Positions 29,616 through 39,128 of a stretch of DNA of 64,000 bases are shown piece by piece. Under the pieces are notes generated by a model that saw only the letters and a program-made list of their open reading frames with translations, was not told where the DNA came from and ran no database searches. The stretch is from Chaetoceros tenuissimus (Eukaryota > Bacillariophyta > Thalassiosirophyceae > Chaetocerotales > Chaetocerotaceae), in contig BLLK01000027.1 in assembly GCA_021927905.1 (NCBI GenBank), positions 186,001 to 250,000 on the forward strand, given 5' to 3'. The position numbers were made by a program, and so were the translations under genes. Position 1 is the first letter of the stretch. Each line of letters starts with the position of its first letter.

Positions 29616-30660
29616 TTAATCTTTCAAAGATGGCATTGCTGGTACAGGAATATGACTAGTCTTGGTGGTGATAACTTCGTCAATAATTCCATAATCCAAA
29701 GCCTCGTAAGGGGTCATGAAGAAATCTCTATCAGTATCTTCTTCAATCTTTTCAATTTCCTGCCCTGTGTAATCAGCCATGTATTTATTCAAACAAGCCT
29801 TTACAAACAAAATTTCCTTAGCCTGAATCTCAACATCAGAAGCTTGTCCCTGTGCTCCTCCCAACGGCTGATGAATCATAATTCTTGCATTTGGAAGAGA
29901 CTTTCTCTTTCCTGGAGTTCCAGCTCCCAAAAGGAATGCTCCCATAGATGCAGCCATTCCAAAACAAACAGTTTGTACATCACATGGAATGAATTTCATA
30001 GTATCGTAAATTGCCAATCCAGCAGAAACTGATCCTCCAGGAGAGTTAATGTATAAAGTAATATCAGCATCTGGATCTTCATTTGCAAGATACAAAAGCT
30101 GAGCCACAAGAACATTTGCTACTTCGTCATTTACATCTGTTCCAAGAAGAAGAATACGATCTTTAAGAAGACGAGAAACAACATCAATCTGTCCAGAACC
30201 ACCGTCTACAGTTGGAAGTGGAGGAGGGGAACGTGGGCGCTTTGGTGTCTTCTGAGGTTCTTTCTCAGGCTGAAATTATGAGAAAATTAAAGTAAAATTA
30301 ATCGTTTAGTTCAAGATGGGGAAAATCAAAAACGGATTATGAGCGAGGTGGGAAGAAGACAAAATTTGTTTGTTAAAATGATACTGTGGAAGTGTTGACA
30401 ATCAAAGTCAGCCTCTGTAACTTACCTCATCCATACGCCATGCAGATTGAAGATTCAAAGAAGTCTGCGAAGCAACAGATCTACCTGCATTTCCCATAGT
30501 GAAAGCAGCTACAAAGAAAGACAACAGTCAGCGAAGAAAAGAAAGATGACAAAAAGATATGAAGACAAACACATGATCAATTATTCCTGTCGAGTAAAAA
30601 CGTTCACTTACCAGCAGTGGAAGCAACTGCAAGGAGAGCAACAACTTTTCTCATCAACAT
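29616..30660 (-). CDS. Plastid-targeted ClpP protease subunit (3 exons)
   Basis: This is a serine protease subunit forming the barrel of the Clp protease, used for plastid protein turnover. Exons are 30660-30612, 30508-30426 and 30269-29616, with introns of 103 and 156 nt; phases check, giving 261 residues. The leader [20 protein letters not shown] has an ASAF-like site, so plastid import is inferred. The ClpP core follows: [32 protein letters not shown], the catalytic Ser in [10 protein letters not shown] (S152), His in MIHQPLGG (H177) and Asp in TDRDFF (D226). All three catalytic residues are kept, so it is not a ClpR-type inactive subunit. Diatom plastid genomes generally do not encode ClpP, so a nuclear copy is expected. 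Confidence 0.93.
30270..30425 (-). other. clpP intron 2
   Basis: It runs from GTAAGT to ATTTCAG, 156 nt, phase 0, in the linker before the protease core. Confidence 0.85.
30509..30611 (-). other. clpP intron 1
   Basis: It runs from GTAAGT to TTTGTAG, 103 nt, phase 1. It interrupts the targeting motif STA|AAFT. Confidence 0.85.
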
Positions 30661-31378
30661 TTTTATTTGTTCAGTGAATGGAGTTAGATATTACTTCAGT
30701 ACACAATACTTTTTACGTAGAAGATGCTATTCAGGGAGAGAGTGATGTGGATGTGCGATGAATGTTTTAGATCTCGCGATTCGCGATGGTATTCGTCATC
30801 CAAGTGGAGGAAAATCTATGATGAGTTTGCCTTAGGGTTTATAACCTATTCTCATACCCGTATTTTACCTGTTATATTACGTTCACATTTCTGGTAATAG
30901 AGTGAAGAGTATCATCTATCCACACTTTGAAGTGAATGATGAATGATTGATGTCCTTACCTTTTGCGACTATGTCCTGATCTTCAATCTACAGTGATGTT
31001 CATAATTTATGATCGAAGTGAATTGCACTGGAGATCTAAATGTCTTCTACTTTGGTCTAATTTGATTTTTAATCAAGTTCAAAACAATATTTTCTGTATC
31101 TCATAGTAGCATCAATCAAGCAATTCAATTTTATGAATTGAATTGTTACTTTTAAGGTTCAAACGAAATTTTCCATCAGTGCCCTAGGTTAGAAATGTAT
31201 AAATTTCGATTGAAAACAGGAGCCCCATTCTGCGACAAAGTTCAGATTGTACCTTCGGGAACTAAATAATTCATTGTAAGTGCTCGTCCAAAAAAAAACA
31301 GTCAATAGTCGCACATGCTAAATAATCTAAGCTTTTCATTTGTTTGTTTTTATTATTTAGTCAGTACAGTAAAGTTGT
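30661..31378. other. Intergenic region
   Basis: About 720 nt: the clpP promoter at the left, the eL24 3' region at the right. No gene or repeat is recognised in between. Confidence 0.3.
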
Positions 31379-31810
31379 TTAACGCTTTACGTTCTTTGGC
31401 AACTTGGTTCTCTGTCCAGCTCCAGATCCACGTGCCTTATCAGCTCTCTTCTGATCCTTGGCAACGGTCTTTCTTGCCTTAACCTCTTTAAGAGCAGCCT
31501 CTCTTTGTGCGGAAGTTCTGGTAGCCTTCTTCTTGATATCCTCGAGGGAAGCTCCTACAACAGCTCTTGCTACCTTAGCAACACGACGAGTGCGCTTCTT
31601 CTGGGTGGTCTCAGCAAGACCCTTCTTGTGAAGACGACGCCATGCCTGGGTCCACACAAGCTTAGCTGGCTTCTTACGCTGAAGGGTGAGAGAGTATGCC
31701 TTAGAAGATCCAAGGAAAACTGGCTTTCCGTCACGACGGATGAAAAGCTTTCCGTTTCCAGGGTAAATTCTGTATTCGGACAATGCACAAAGCTCTGTTG
31801 CAATAACCAT
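31379..31810 (-). CDS. RPL24: 60S ribosomal protein eL24
   Basis: This is a large-subunit protein of the cytosolic ribosome. The 143 residues match eL24: the N-terminal zinc-ribbon-like domain region (TELCALSEYRIYPGNGKLFIRRDGKPVFL), KPAKLVWTQAWRRLHKKG, the basic linker QKKRTRRVAKVARAVVGASLEDI and a Lys/Arg-rich tail. The cytosolic-type cysteine pattern is reduced, with one Cys visible in TELCAL. Codon use is strongly biased as for eL13. The ATG lies two bases after a CAG acceptor-like site. Confidence 0.95.
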   Translation of the reverse strand: MVIATELCALSEYRIYPGNGKLFIRRDGKPVFLGSSKAYSLTLQRKKPAKLVWTQAWRRLHKKGLAETTQKKRTRRVAKVARAVVGASLEDIKKKATRTSAQREAALKEVKARKTVAKDQKRADKARGSGAGQRTKLPKNVKR

Positions 31811-32562
31811 GGCTGTTGAAAAAAAGAGAGAAAATTGTTAGCATAATTTCCTTTTCATAATTTTGCGATAGATTATGCCTTCGCACATATCAATACATCT
31901 GTTCATCAAACAGAGGCAACATCTATTCAGGGTTCATCCATGAGTGGTATATGTGGGGGAAATTCCTTTTCTGTTGTCCACACGAAGCTAGCTTCTTCTC
32001 TTTCATAATAATTCTATGTAGATTCCTTTGTGTATTTTCTCTAATAATGTTTTTGATTCATGTTTCTTCAATGTGTGTAGCATTTCGAAGTCTCTCCAAC
32101 TTTTGCCTAACACATCATACGCAGCACCTAGCGACATGTAAACAAGTCCACATCCACTTCTCCAGTTAGAACCTTTCATTTCTATCGCACCCCACGCCAC
32201 CCCAACCCATGAATTATTTGTTGATGTATAGATTTTTCCCACAATGTAGATGTTTAGCATAGTAACTCACTGTTGTTTTAATTGACTATTGATTTAGTGC
32301 AGATTCAGCGTTAGGTACCTGCTTGTTAGTTGAAAATCCAGAGCCGACAAGGGACGCTACTCCTAAAATCAGTAGAAGGTAACTGAGGGGGGCAAGATAA
32401 AATTCTTTGACCCCCACCCCAAATTTTGCTCATAGAAGTACGGACAGACGATAGCGACATAGACATTTTTTATTTGTAAAGAAATCATCTATCATTTCTT
32501 AAATATTTACCTTTATCTTTTTCTCAGCAGTGCTTCAAGGCTGCTGCTAACAGAGCTTCCTA
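31811..32562. promoter_or_regulatory. Divergent region between eL24 and SGNH-like gene
   Basis: About 750 nt. Apart from the candidate leader intron, no gene is supported. The two overlapping ORFs around 31950-32260 are on opposite strands and without recognisable content. Confidence 0.35.
31813..32270 (-). other. Candidate 5'-UTR intron of eL24
   Basis: A pyrimidine-rich acceptor (TTTTTTTTCAACAG) ends at 31813, just before CC-ATG. A possible GTGAGT donor begins at 32270. The arrangement parallels the one proposed for eL13. The acceptor is good but the donor is uncertain. Confidence 0.3.
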
Positions 32563-34431
32563 ATGAACTATGCGGAGGATAGATTAGATAGGAAAGTGCG
32601 TCATTCGACAAGCGAAGGTGGTTCTCTACTTGAAAAGGACTTGACCAAGGCACACGAACTACTGAAGACAGCAACAACACCATATTTACAATTTCAAGGT
32701 CATGAATTGGCAGGTAGAACTATGCGAGATGCAGGTCTTTCACCTCAAGCAACATTTCACTTTGGTATGGCTTGGATCATATCTTTTACTATTGATGGAA
32801 AAGATGAGGATTGTTCTGGTGACTCTGAACTCAAATTGACATTACAAGAAAAAAGTGTTGGTGATTATGCTCAAATCGTTGAACTTGTAGGCTTTCCAGA
32901 CATTGGTGCGATAATATTGCTCTTTCATATGAATGGAGGATCTATAGAAAATGACGAATCAAACATAAGTCATAGAGTGGATTCATCAGATTTTATATTA
33001 GAAAATGATTCTCCAGATAGATTCCATCAAAATTGTGGTTGTGGTCTTGATCGATGTGGTACAAGCTGCTGCTTCATTCCCGAGGAAATTGCTTCCTCAC
33101 AGACCTTCCAAATGCTGATGAACTCATTTAAATGTCTTCAGTCAAACATTAGAATTTCTCGAAATAGGGAAGATACTACAGCGGGTGATATTATTGAATC
33201 AGTTACGAAAGCAACTCAAAAGAAAAATCCAGTAGTGGTGTCACCAATATGCCCTGATTACATTCCAAACACACTAAGATTCTGGAGTTGTGATATTCAG
33301 AGGCCGCTCCCTCCACTTCTACAAACATTACTTTTGAAGCAACTGTATTCGGCACCTATAGGCTCTTCTTTCATTATACTAGCAACGGAAGCTTTACGAC
33401 ACTTGGCCATTCACTTACCATTGTCCTCTAAAATTGGAAGAAAGATGGCACAATTATATAAATCTCATTGGGCTTACTATCTCTTGATTCATAAAATTGT
33501 TCTTGGAGAGCGTATTAAAACGAGTAGAAGGAACTTGATACCTTATCACGTCCCAGTCTGGGATATTCAAAATTTGTTAGACAACAGGAAGTGTTATGAC
33601 TTGGATAATCATCGCGTCATTTCAAAGGAAGACGATTCGTTGATGCATTACATCCACAAGACTTTATTAGAACTATCAGATCCGAGCATTAGTAATGTGA
33701 CTGAGATGAAGTACCCATTACCGCGTTTTCCAAACTACCAGTGTCGAGAATTTATATATGCAATAGGAGATTCACACTGTCTTTCTATTGGATGGCAAAA
33801 TCTACATATAAAAAAGAATGACATTCATAAATACAGGACTATTGTTCCATGCCCGACTACCGGATTAAAGGCATGGCATACGAGACCAACTACAAAGTTT
33901 TTCACGAAATACAATCTTGATCAAGTTCTAAGACGACTGCCTGAAACATGTAGAACCATAATACTGAGTGCTGGTGAGATAGATTGTAGGGAAGGAATCG
34001 GTGGAACTCAACTCGAAGGTTACAGCGATGGCTGCGATGAAGCAGTGCGAAATACTGTCGATGAATATGTGAATTCTGTTTTAGTTTTATCCAAATTTCA
34101 TGACCTACAAATTCTTTTGTTACCCGTAGCTCCTCATGCATATCGTAGCTCAAAGAATGGAAAATCACTAGGGCGATCATTACGGAGACAGAGGATGCTT
34201 CTTTGGAACGAAACTCTGCGAGAAAAGTGCAATCAGATTAATTCTTTGAAAGGTGACAAAGTCTTCCTTCTTGACTATGAAGAAGGATTAAGAGAAGACA
34301 ATGTTGAGAGTCCTGTAGGATTTGTCTTGAACATATATTACAATGCAGATTTTACACATATGAACAGTGCCTTTCTTCCTTTATTAGAGAAATCTATTGA
34401 AGAATCGGAATGTAACTTTGACTTAATTTAA
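32563..34431 (+). CDS. Large protein with C-terminal SGNH-hydrolase-like domain
   Basis: The 622-residue product has no signal peptide. The N-terminal 400 residues are mostly helical and of unknown type, with a cysteine cluster (CGCGLDRCGTSCC, about residues 163-175). The C-terminal part from about residue 400 reads like an SGNH domain: AIGDSHCLSIGW (block I, the Ser being the nucleophile candidate), then LSAGEIDCREG (block III-like), then LLLPVAPHAY (a strand with a His). The final catalytic Asp-His pair could be DFTHMN near the C-terminus. Catalytic activity is inferred. An in-frame stop lies upstream of the ATG. The gene ends 30 nt from the convergent neighbour. Confidence 0.6.
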   Translation: MNYAEDRLDRKVRHSTSEGGSLLEKDLTKAHELLKTATTPYLQFQGHELAGRTMRDAGLSPQATFHFGMAWIISFTIDGKDEDCSGDSELKLTLQEKSVGDYAQIVELVGFPDIGAIILLFHMNGGSIENDESNISHRVDSSDFILENDSPDRFHQNCGCGLDRCGTSCCFIPEEIASSQTFQMLMNSFKCLQSNIRISRNREDTTAGDIIESVTKATQKKNPVVVSPICPDYIPNTLRFWSCDIQRPLPPLLQTLLLKQLYSAPIGSSFIILATEALRHLAIHLPLSSKIGRKMAQLYKSHWAYYLLIHKIVLGERIKTSRRNLIPYHVPVWDIQNLLDNRKCYDLDNHRVISKEDDSLMHYIHKTLLELSDPSISNVTEMKYPLPRFPNYQCREFIYAIGDSHCLSIGWQNLHIKKNDIHKYRTIVPCPTTGLKAWHTRPTTKFFTKYNLDQVLRRLPETCRTIILSAGEIDCREGIGGTQLEGYSDGCDEAVRNTVDEYVNSVLVLSKFHDLQILLLPVAPHAYRSSKNGKSLGRSLRRQRMLLWNETLREKCNQINSLKGDKVFLLDYEEGLREDNVESPVGFVLNIYYNADFTHMNSAFLPLLEKSIEESECNFDLI

Positions 34432-34461
34432 TTTAATATAAAGATCTTCTTACGAACCATC

Positions 34462-35433
34462 TCAATGGTTATTTTTTGCTCTGACACGTTTCCCATGTTT
34501 CCTACTTGTCCATTTTGTTTGATATCTTCCCCACATTTTTGATTGCCTTGCAATTTTGGTAGGCTTTTTCACCTGTTTCCTAGTTCTCACATAGCTGACA
34601 TCTTCGTTGCATTTGTTGTATATCTTTGTCTTTGGAGTTTTTGTCGAACGACTTGCAAAGCTTGCTTTTACCTTCACGGTCTCCCTCAATACTACAAAGG
34701 AACTCCCATCCTCTCTTTTGATTTTAGCGATTGGACTGAATTCCAGAGGGTAAGAATCGATGACTGTGTGTATTCCTTTGGTATTTATTAATGCACTATC
34801 GAGGCACTGAAAACTTTCATGGGTGAAAGACTCGACAAAATATTTCTCCTCAACTCTACCGTTCATGTTCACATGCATATGAAATTGTGATGAACTCTCT
34901 TCAGCATTGAAAACTATATCCAGCCATTTCATAGCAGTTGGGCATGTTCCATAGTTCTTTCCTATGATGATAAATGCACCGGGCTTTTCTCTACTTATTG
35001 AAAATGCCGAAGCAGCATCTAACAAATTCAATGACGTAGACTGCATATTATCAAGATCGACCGTGCCTTCGGTAGAAAAAAGAAAGACGTTCTCGTCCTT
35101 CAATACTATACCTAATTCATATAGATTTGATAGACGTGCGTTATGATAGATAGAGGATTCATCATCACATCCTACAGCATTGTCAAGGATTAGAATAGCA
35201 TCATACTGATGAAAATCTGAAGCGCTGAGTTTATTCCAATCCTCTAGACTTTTCAGGTCAATATTTTTGCTCAACTTTGCGTAGCTCAGAATTAAATATT
35301 TGAAAAGATTAATATCATCACTGGTTACTTTTTCTGGGAGAAGCGTTACAATACGACCATTACCCGCAGATGAATTGGATGGAAAAAGAAATGCTATGAG
35401 GAATAGAAAGTAGACTCTTTGTAGTGAAATCAT
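34462..35433 (-). CDS. Secreted/ER protein with basic tail, unknown
   Basis: The 323-residue product begins with a signal peptide (MISLQRVYFLFLIAFLFPSNSSAG). The next 200 residues alternate strands and helices (YDAILILDNAVG, NVFLFSTEG, GAFIIIGKNYG), suggesting an alpha/beta fold. The last 65 residues are very basic (KQVKKPTKIARQSKMWGRYQTKW, RKHGKRVRAKNNH). This bears some likeness to the lumenal OST48/WBP1 subunit of oligosaccharyltransferase in the N-terminal part (leader followed by an ILILDNAVG-type strand). But there is no C-terminal membrane helix, so I do not name it. Confidence 0.65.
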   Translation of the reverse strand: MISLQRVYFLFLIAFLFPSNSSAGNGRIVTLLPEKVTSDDINLFKYLILSYAKLSKNIDLKSLEDWNKLSASDFHQYDAILILDNAVGCDDESSIYHNARLSNLYELGIVLKDENVFLFSTEGTVDLDNMQSTSLNLLDAASAFSISREKPGAFIIIGKNYGTCPTAMKWLDIVFNAEESSSQFHMHVNMNGRVEEKYFVESFTHESFQCLDSALINTKGIHTVIDSYPLEFSPIAKIKREDGSSFVVLRETVKVKASFASRSTKTPKTKIYNKCNEDVSYVRTRKQVKKPTKIARQSKMWGRYQTKWTSRKHGKRVRAKNNH

Positions 35434-35827
35434 GATAACTTTGTTGCAACGAAAATATGTGAATTATGAGATGAAAATGTTCTAGAATAGCACAGTAATA
35501 CCATCTTTTGTAGCGAAAACAGATTTGGGAAATTCTGTGCAAGACTGAAATGGATTTGAAGTTTTTTCAATATGAGCTATTTTGTCTGTTTTCCACTTCA
35601 AAAACATTTGATCACGTACGTACTATTATGGTATCATTTCCCGATGACGTGATGTTTGAAGGACGAAAAACAAATCCAGAATAGACAACAGACAAAAGAA
35701 GAACTAAATCAACAGCTCAAATGATTTCATAATCAACGTATGTTTGTGACGAAGTATCAAAACTACTTTTGTTTTCATCATATATTTTCATTTTTGAGTT
35801 TTAAATTCCCTTTAGTAGCGGCTGGTG
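35434..35827. promoter_or_regulatory. Divergent promoter region with TGACGT site
   Basis: About 390 nt lie between the secreted protein and the PGAM fusion. CGATGACGTGATG near 35640 contains the TGACGT core known as a CO2/cAMP-responsive element in diatom promoters. That it acts here is inference. Confidence 0.4.
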
Positions 35828-38628
35828 ATGGTGAAATTGCTGAATATCACATTGGCAATCTTGCTTTTATCAAGCAACTATCTCTTGTCCATAGCTTTCT
35901 CATTTAGTGCAAGGAATGTGTGTAGATACTATGATAAATGCAACCGACCAACAACTTCATCATTGAATCTGCAAGATTTAAAATCAGGATATGATACAGA
36001 TGATGGCTACGCTAGATTTTTATACTCTTCCAAAAGGAAAAGACGTGAAAAGAGAATAGTTGATAGGGTCCGTTCTATAGATGAAGAAGATGAAGATGGA
36101 TACAAGGCGATGATGTTGAGTAAATATCCACTTTGGCAGAGACCTTTGAAAGTATTATATAGGGGCGTCAAGAGAATCACGCTTGGCAAGAAAGAACCAG
36201 GGACACTCATTCTTGTACGTCATGGTGAATCGGAATGGAATGCAAATAAAACATTTACTGGATGGGCCGACCCTGACCTGAGCGAACAAGGAATCCGCGA
36301 AACTGAACATGCGGCAAGATTGCTGTTGGCTGGTGGTTATGATATAGATGTTGTTTTCACTTCTAGATTAAAAAGAGCAATTAGGAGTGCCTGGATTATT
36401 CTTGGTGAGATGAGCCAACTTTACATTCCAGTATTTAAAAGTTGGAGATTGAATGAACGTATGTATGGAGCACTCACCGGATTATGTAAGAAAGAAACTG
36501 CAGAACAACTTGGCGCAGAGCTCGTGCAGAGTTGGAGAGGCAGTTTAAAGTCGCGTCCTCCGCCTGTACACATCTACGATAAACATTGGCCCGGACGCGA
36601 TAGACGATATTCAGATTTGTCGATGGATCAAATCCCATATACTGAAAGTCTCCTCGATTGCATGGAACGCACGAAACCAGCATGGGAAGAAAAGATAAAA
36701 CTTGAACTAAGGATGGGTAGAAATGTCATGGTTGTTGCTCATGCAAATACACTGAGAGGGCTCGTAAAACTTATTGATAACATTGGCGACCAGGAGATCC
36801 AAGAAGTTGCCTTGCCTACTGGAATCCCAATCGTTTATAAGTTTGATGCTAATATGAACCCAGTGAAACCAGACGAAGGACTGACCCAGAAACATATGAC
36901 TGGTATTTTCTTGGAGAAGCCAGGAACATTGAAGGAAGCAATCAAAAGGGAGAAAGAGTGGCTCGAAAACGTGCCGTAAGTATCTTCATATTGACTTTGT
37001 AGTTTGAAGTCACTGACATTTGTATTACAAAAACTAATATCGTGTAAATATTGCAATTCTTAGGGGGTACTCTCGTACTATGGGTAGAAGTAAAACAGTG
37101 ATGAGTCCGGTGGAACGAGCACTGAGCAAGCTTAAAGCCGAAAAAGAACTCGGCAAGTGGGCAGGTCAATTTATTGACGAAAATGCAGTTGAAGAAGATG
37201 ATGGCAGTGACGGAAATCTGGGAAAACCTATCCAGCTCGAAGATCAAGATAAGATTTGGCAGGAAGGTCTGCAGGATTTAGAAGAAGGACAACAATTTGA
37301 CCCAGATGGAACCTTTCATCCAGATAACAACACAAAGATACTTGACGAAGACGACGAAGAAGAAGAAGATATTGCTATACCACAAATGGTCACAAGTAAT
37401 GTACCTTGCATGCAGGCCATGCCTTCAGAATCAGTTGTACGTGGAATTGGTCAGGTTCCAATCCGAAAAGATCCAGTTGTCGTGCTAATCAGGCATGGTA
37501 AAACTGAGCACAACAAATTGAAGTTATTCACTGGTTGGTATGGTATGTAGTATTGAAATTGACTATGAGTAATTTCAATGTATTTTTACTAACAATGCAC
37601 CCATTCATCTCTCAAGACGCACCTCTAGCCCGGGAAGGACGTGAAGAAGCCAGAATGGCTGGCAAACTGCTCAAGGCTCATGGGTTTGAATTCGACGTCG
37701 TTTATACTTCGTGGCTTTCGAGAGCTATCGAAACAGCTTGGCTTGTCATAGATGAAATGGATGCTATTTGGCTTCCTATAATAAAATCATGGCGTTTAAA
37801 TGAACGTATGTACGGGAGCTTGACCGGAAAGAGTAAAAGCATGGTCTCACAGAAGTATGGAGAAAAGCAATTCAAGGCGTGGCGACGTGGATACAGTGTA
37901 AAACCTCCACCTGTATCCTCTTTTTCTGTGCATTATCCTGGGAATGATCCAAGATACAAGCTTATCAACGATATCAGAATTTCATTGAGTGAAACCATCA
38001 TGCGCTCGTTTGACAGTGGTCGTCCCACTATTTATCGAAAATTACCCAAGAGTGAGTCTCTCAAGGATTGTATGGACAGAACAATCCCATACTATGAACA
38101 GCAAATTGTTCCTGAAGCCCTCAATAAAGGGAAACGCGTTTTGATTTCATCGTCGGAAAATGCGATCCGTGGATTACTGATGGTGTTGTGTGCAATACCA
38201 CAAGACAAAATTTCAGGTTTGGAAATTCCAAATGGTGAGCATCTATATTGGTATTGATTGTGTCAATTTAAACATACATTTTATTCTCACTTGCTCTTTT
38301 CCATGAAAAGGTTTACCATTGATTTATGATGTCAAGTCAAAATGCATCAAACTACTCGATGATGGATCGGGAAGAGATCCTCTTGAGGAATACAACTTTG
38401 GAAGCGCAGCAAACTATTTGTTCCGCCCTTGTACAAATGATGCTGGCGAGGAGGAGGTAAGTCATGAAGAAATGGCGCTTTGAAAAAAAAATGCAGAAGA
38501 AAATCTAACACTCGTACTTTGTAAAGGAATGCGACATCACACTAATGAGTGACTTGATTACATTTGACGAGCAAGATACACAGACCATTGAATCAATAAG
38601 AAACACGACTGTAATTACAAATTTGTAG
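35828..38628 (+). CDS. Tandem phosphoglycerate mutase fusion, probably plastid-targeted (5 exons)
   Basis: Cofactor-dependent PGAM interconverts 3- and 2-phosphoglycerate. Exons are 35828-36975, 37064-37542, 37617-38234, 38311-38456 and 38527-38628, with four GT-AG introns of 70-88 nt; all phases check and total 830 residues. A hydrophobic leader (ILLLSSNYLLSIAFSFS) suggests plastid import. Domain 1 (about 124-340) has LVRHGESEWN with H132 and AHANTLRG with H305, so it looks active. A linker of about 140 residues, acidic in its second half, follows. Domain 2 (about 530-755) has LIRHGKTEHN (H527), TGWYDAPL and IKSWRLNERMYG. In domain 2 the second catalytic His position is S722 (ISSSENAIRG), so it probably lacks normal mutase activity. 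The stretch EIPNGLPLIYD crosses intron 3. Confidence 0.9.
36976..37063 (+). other. PGAM fusion intron 1
   Basis: 88 nt, GTAAGT to TTCTTAG, phase 2. It lies just after PGAM domain 1. Confidence 0.85.
37543..37616 (+). other. PGAM fusion intron 2
   Basis: 74 nt, GTATGT to CTCAAG, phase 1. It restores GWY|DAPL in domain 2. Confidence 0.85.
38235..38310 (+). other. PGAM fusion intron 3
   Basis: 76 nt, GTGAGC to GAAAAG, phase 1. It restores IPN|GLPLIYD. Confidence 0.85.
38457..38526 (+). other. PGAM fusion intron 4
   Basis: 70 nt, GTAAGT to GTAAAG, phase 0. It is followed by a 33-codon last exon ending in TAG. Confidence 0.8.
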
Positions 38629-39128
38629 ATTTTTCGATGGTAGATATAGGTAATAGATAAGTAATAAAATTAGATGAAAGATAGACGACTATCTTATAAC
38701 GCCAACTACTTCCAAAAGATCACGATATTTTTCTTTTACATCATATCTTCCTACCCACTACACGCCACAAATTGACTCTATTCTTCAGACTTTCTTCTTG
38801 ATATTGTAATAAATCTCGTCACTTAGAATAAAGCTTCTTAATCAGGAATCTATTCATTCTAATTATGAACAAAAAATGACTCCAATAATGACATCTCATA
38901 TTCTAAATGGCAAGAAATATAGAAAATATCTGGCTAGATTTTGACAAGACCCGTCATAGCTAAAAAGGCTATATATGACACGCATAAAGATATGTAATTG
39001 CAGAGGTGATGGGTGTCTTCGTCTTCTCAAAAAAGATTTGCAGAATTTCACAGATCACAGACTCGACTCCATTGTTCTTCTTATACTTTATCCTTGAATC
39101 TTCATATAGTCTATTAATTCAGTGCACT
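38629..39128. promoter_or_regulatory. Intergenic region upstream of FNR
   Basis: About 500 nt of AT-rich sequence. No coding exon is supported. The frame of FNR is open back to 39006, but that stretch has no targeting character and is read here as leader. Confidence 0.3.

Noticed and set aside
31951-32260. ORFs on both strands upstream of eL24
   Set aside because: Mutually overlapping, low-complexity Phe/Ser/His composition, and inside the candidate leader intron.
39006-39128. Upstream start for FNR
   Set aside because: In frame, but the 41 added residues mask the obvious signal peptide at 39129.
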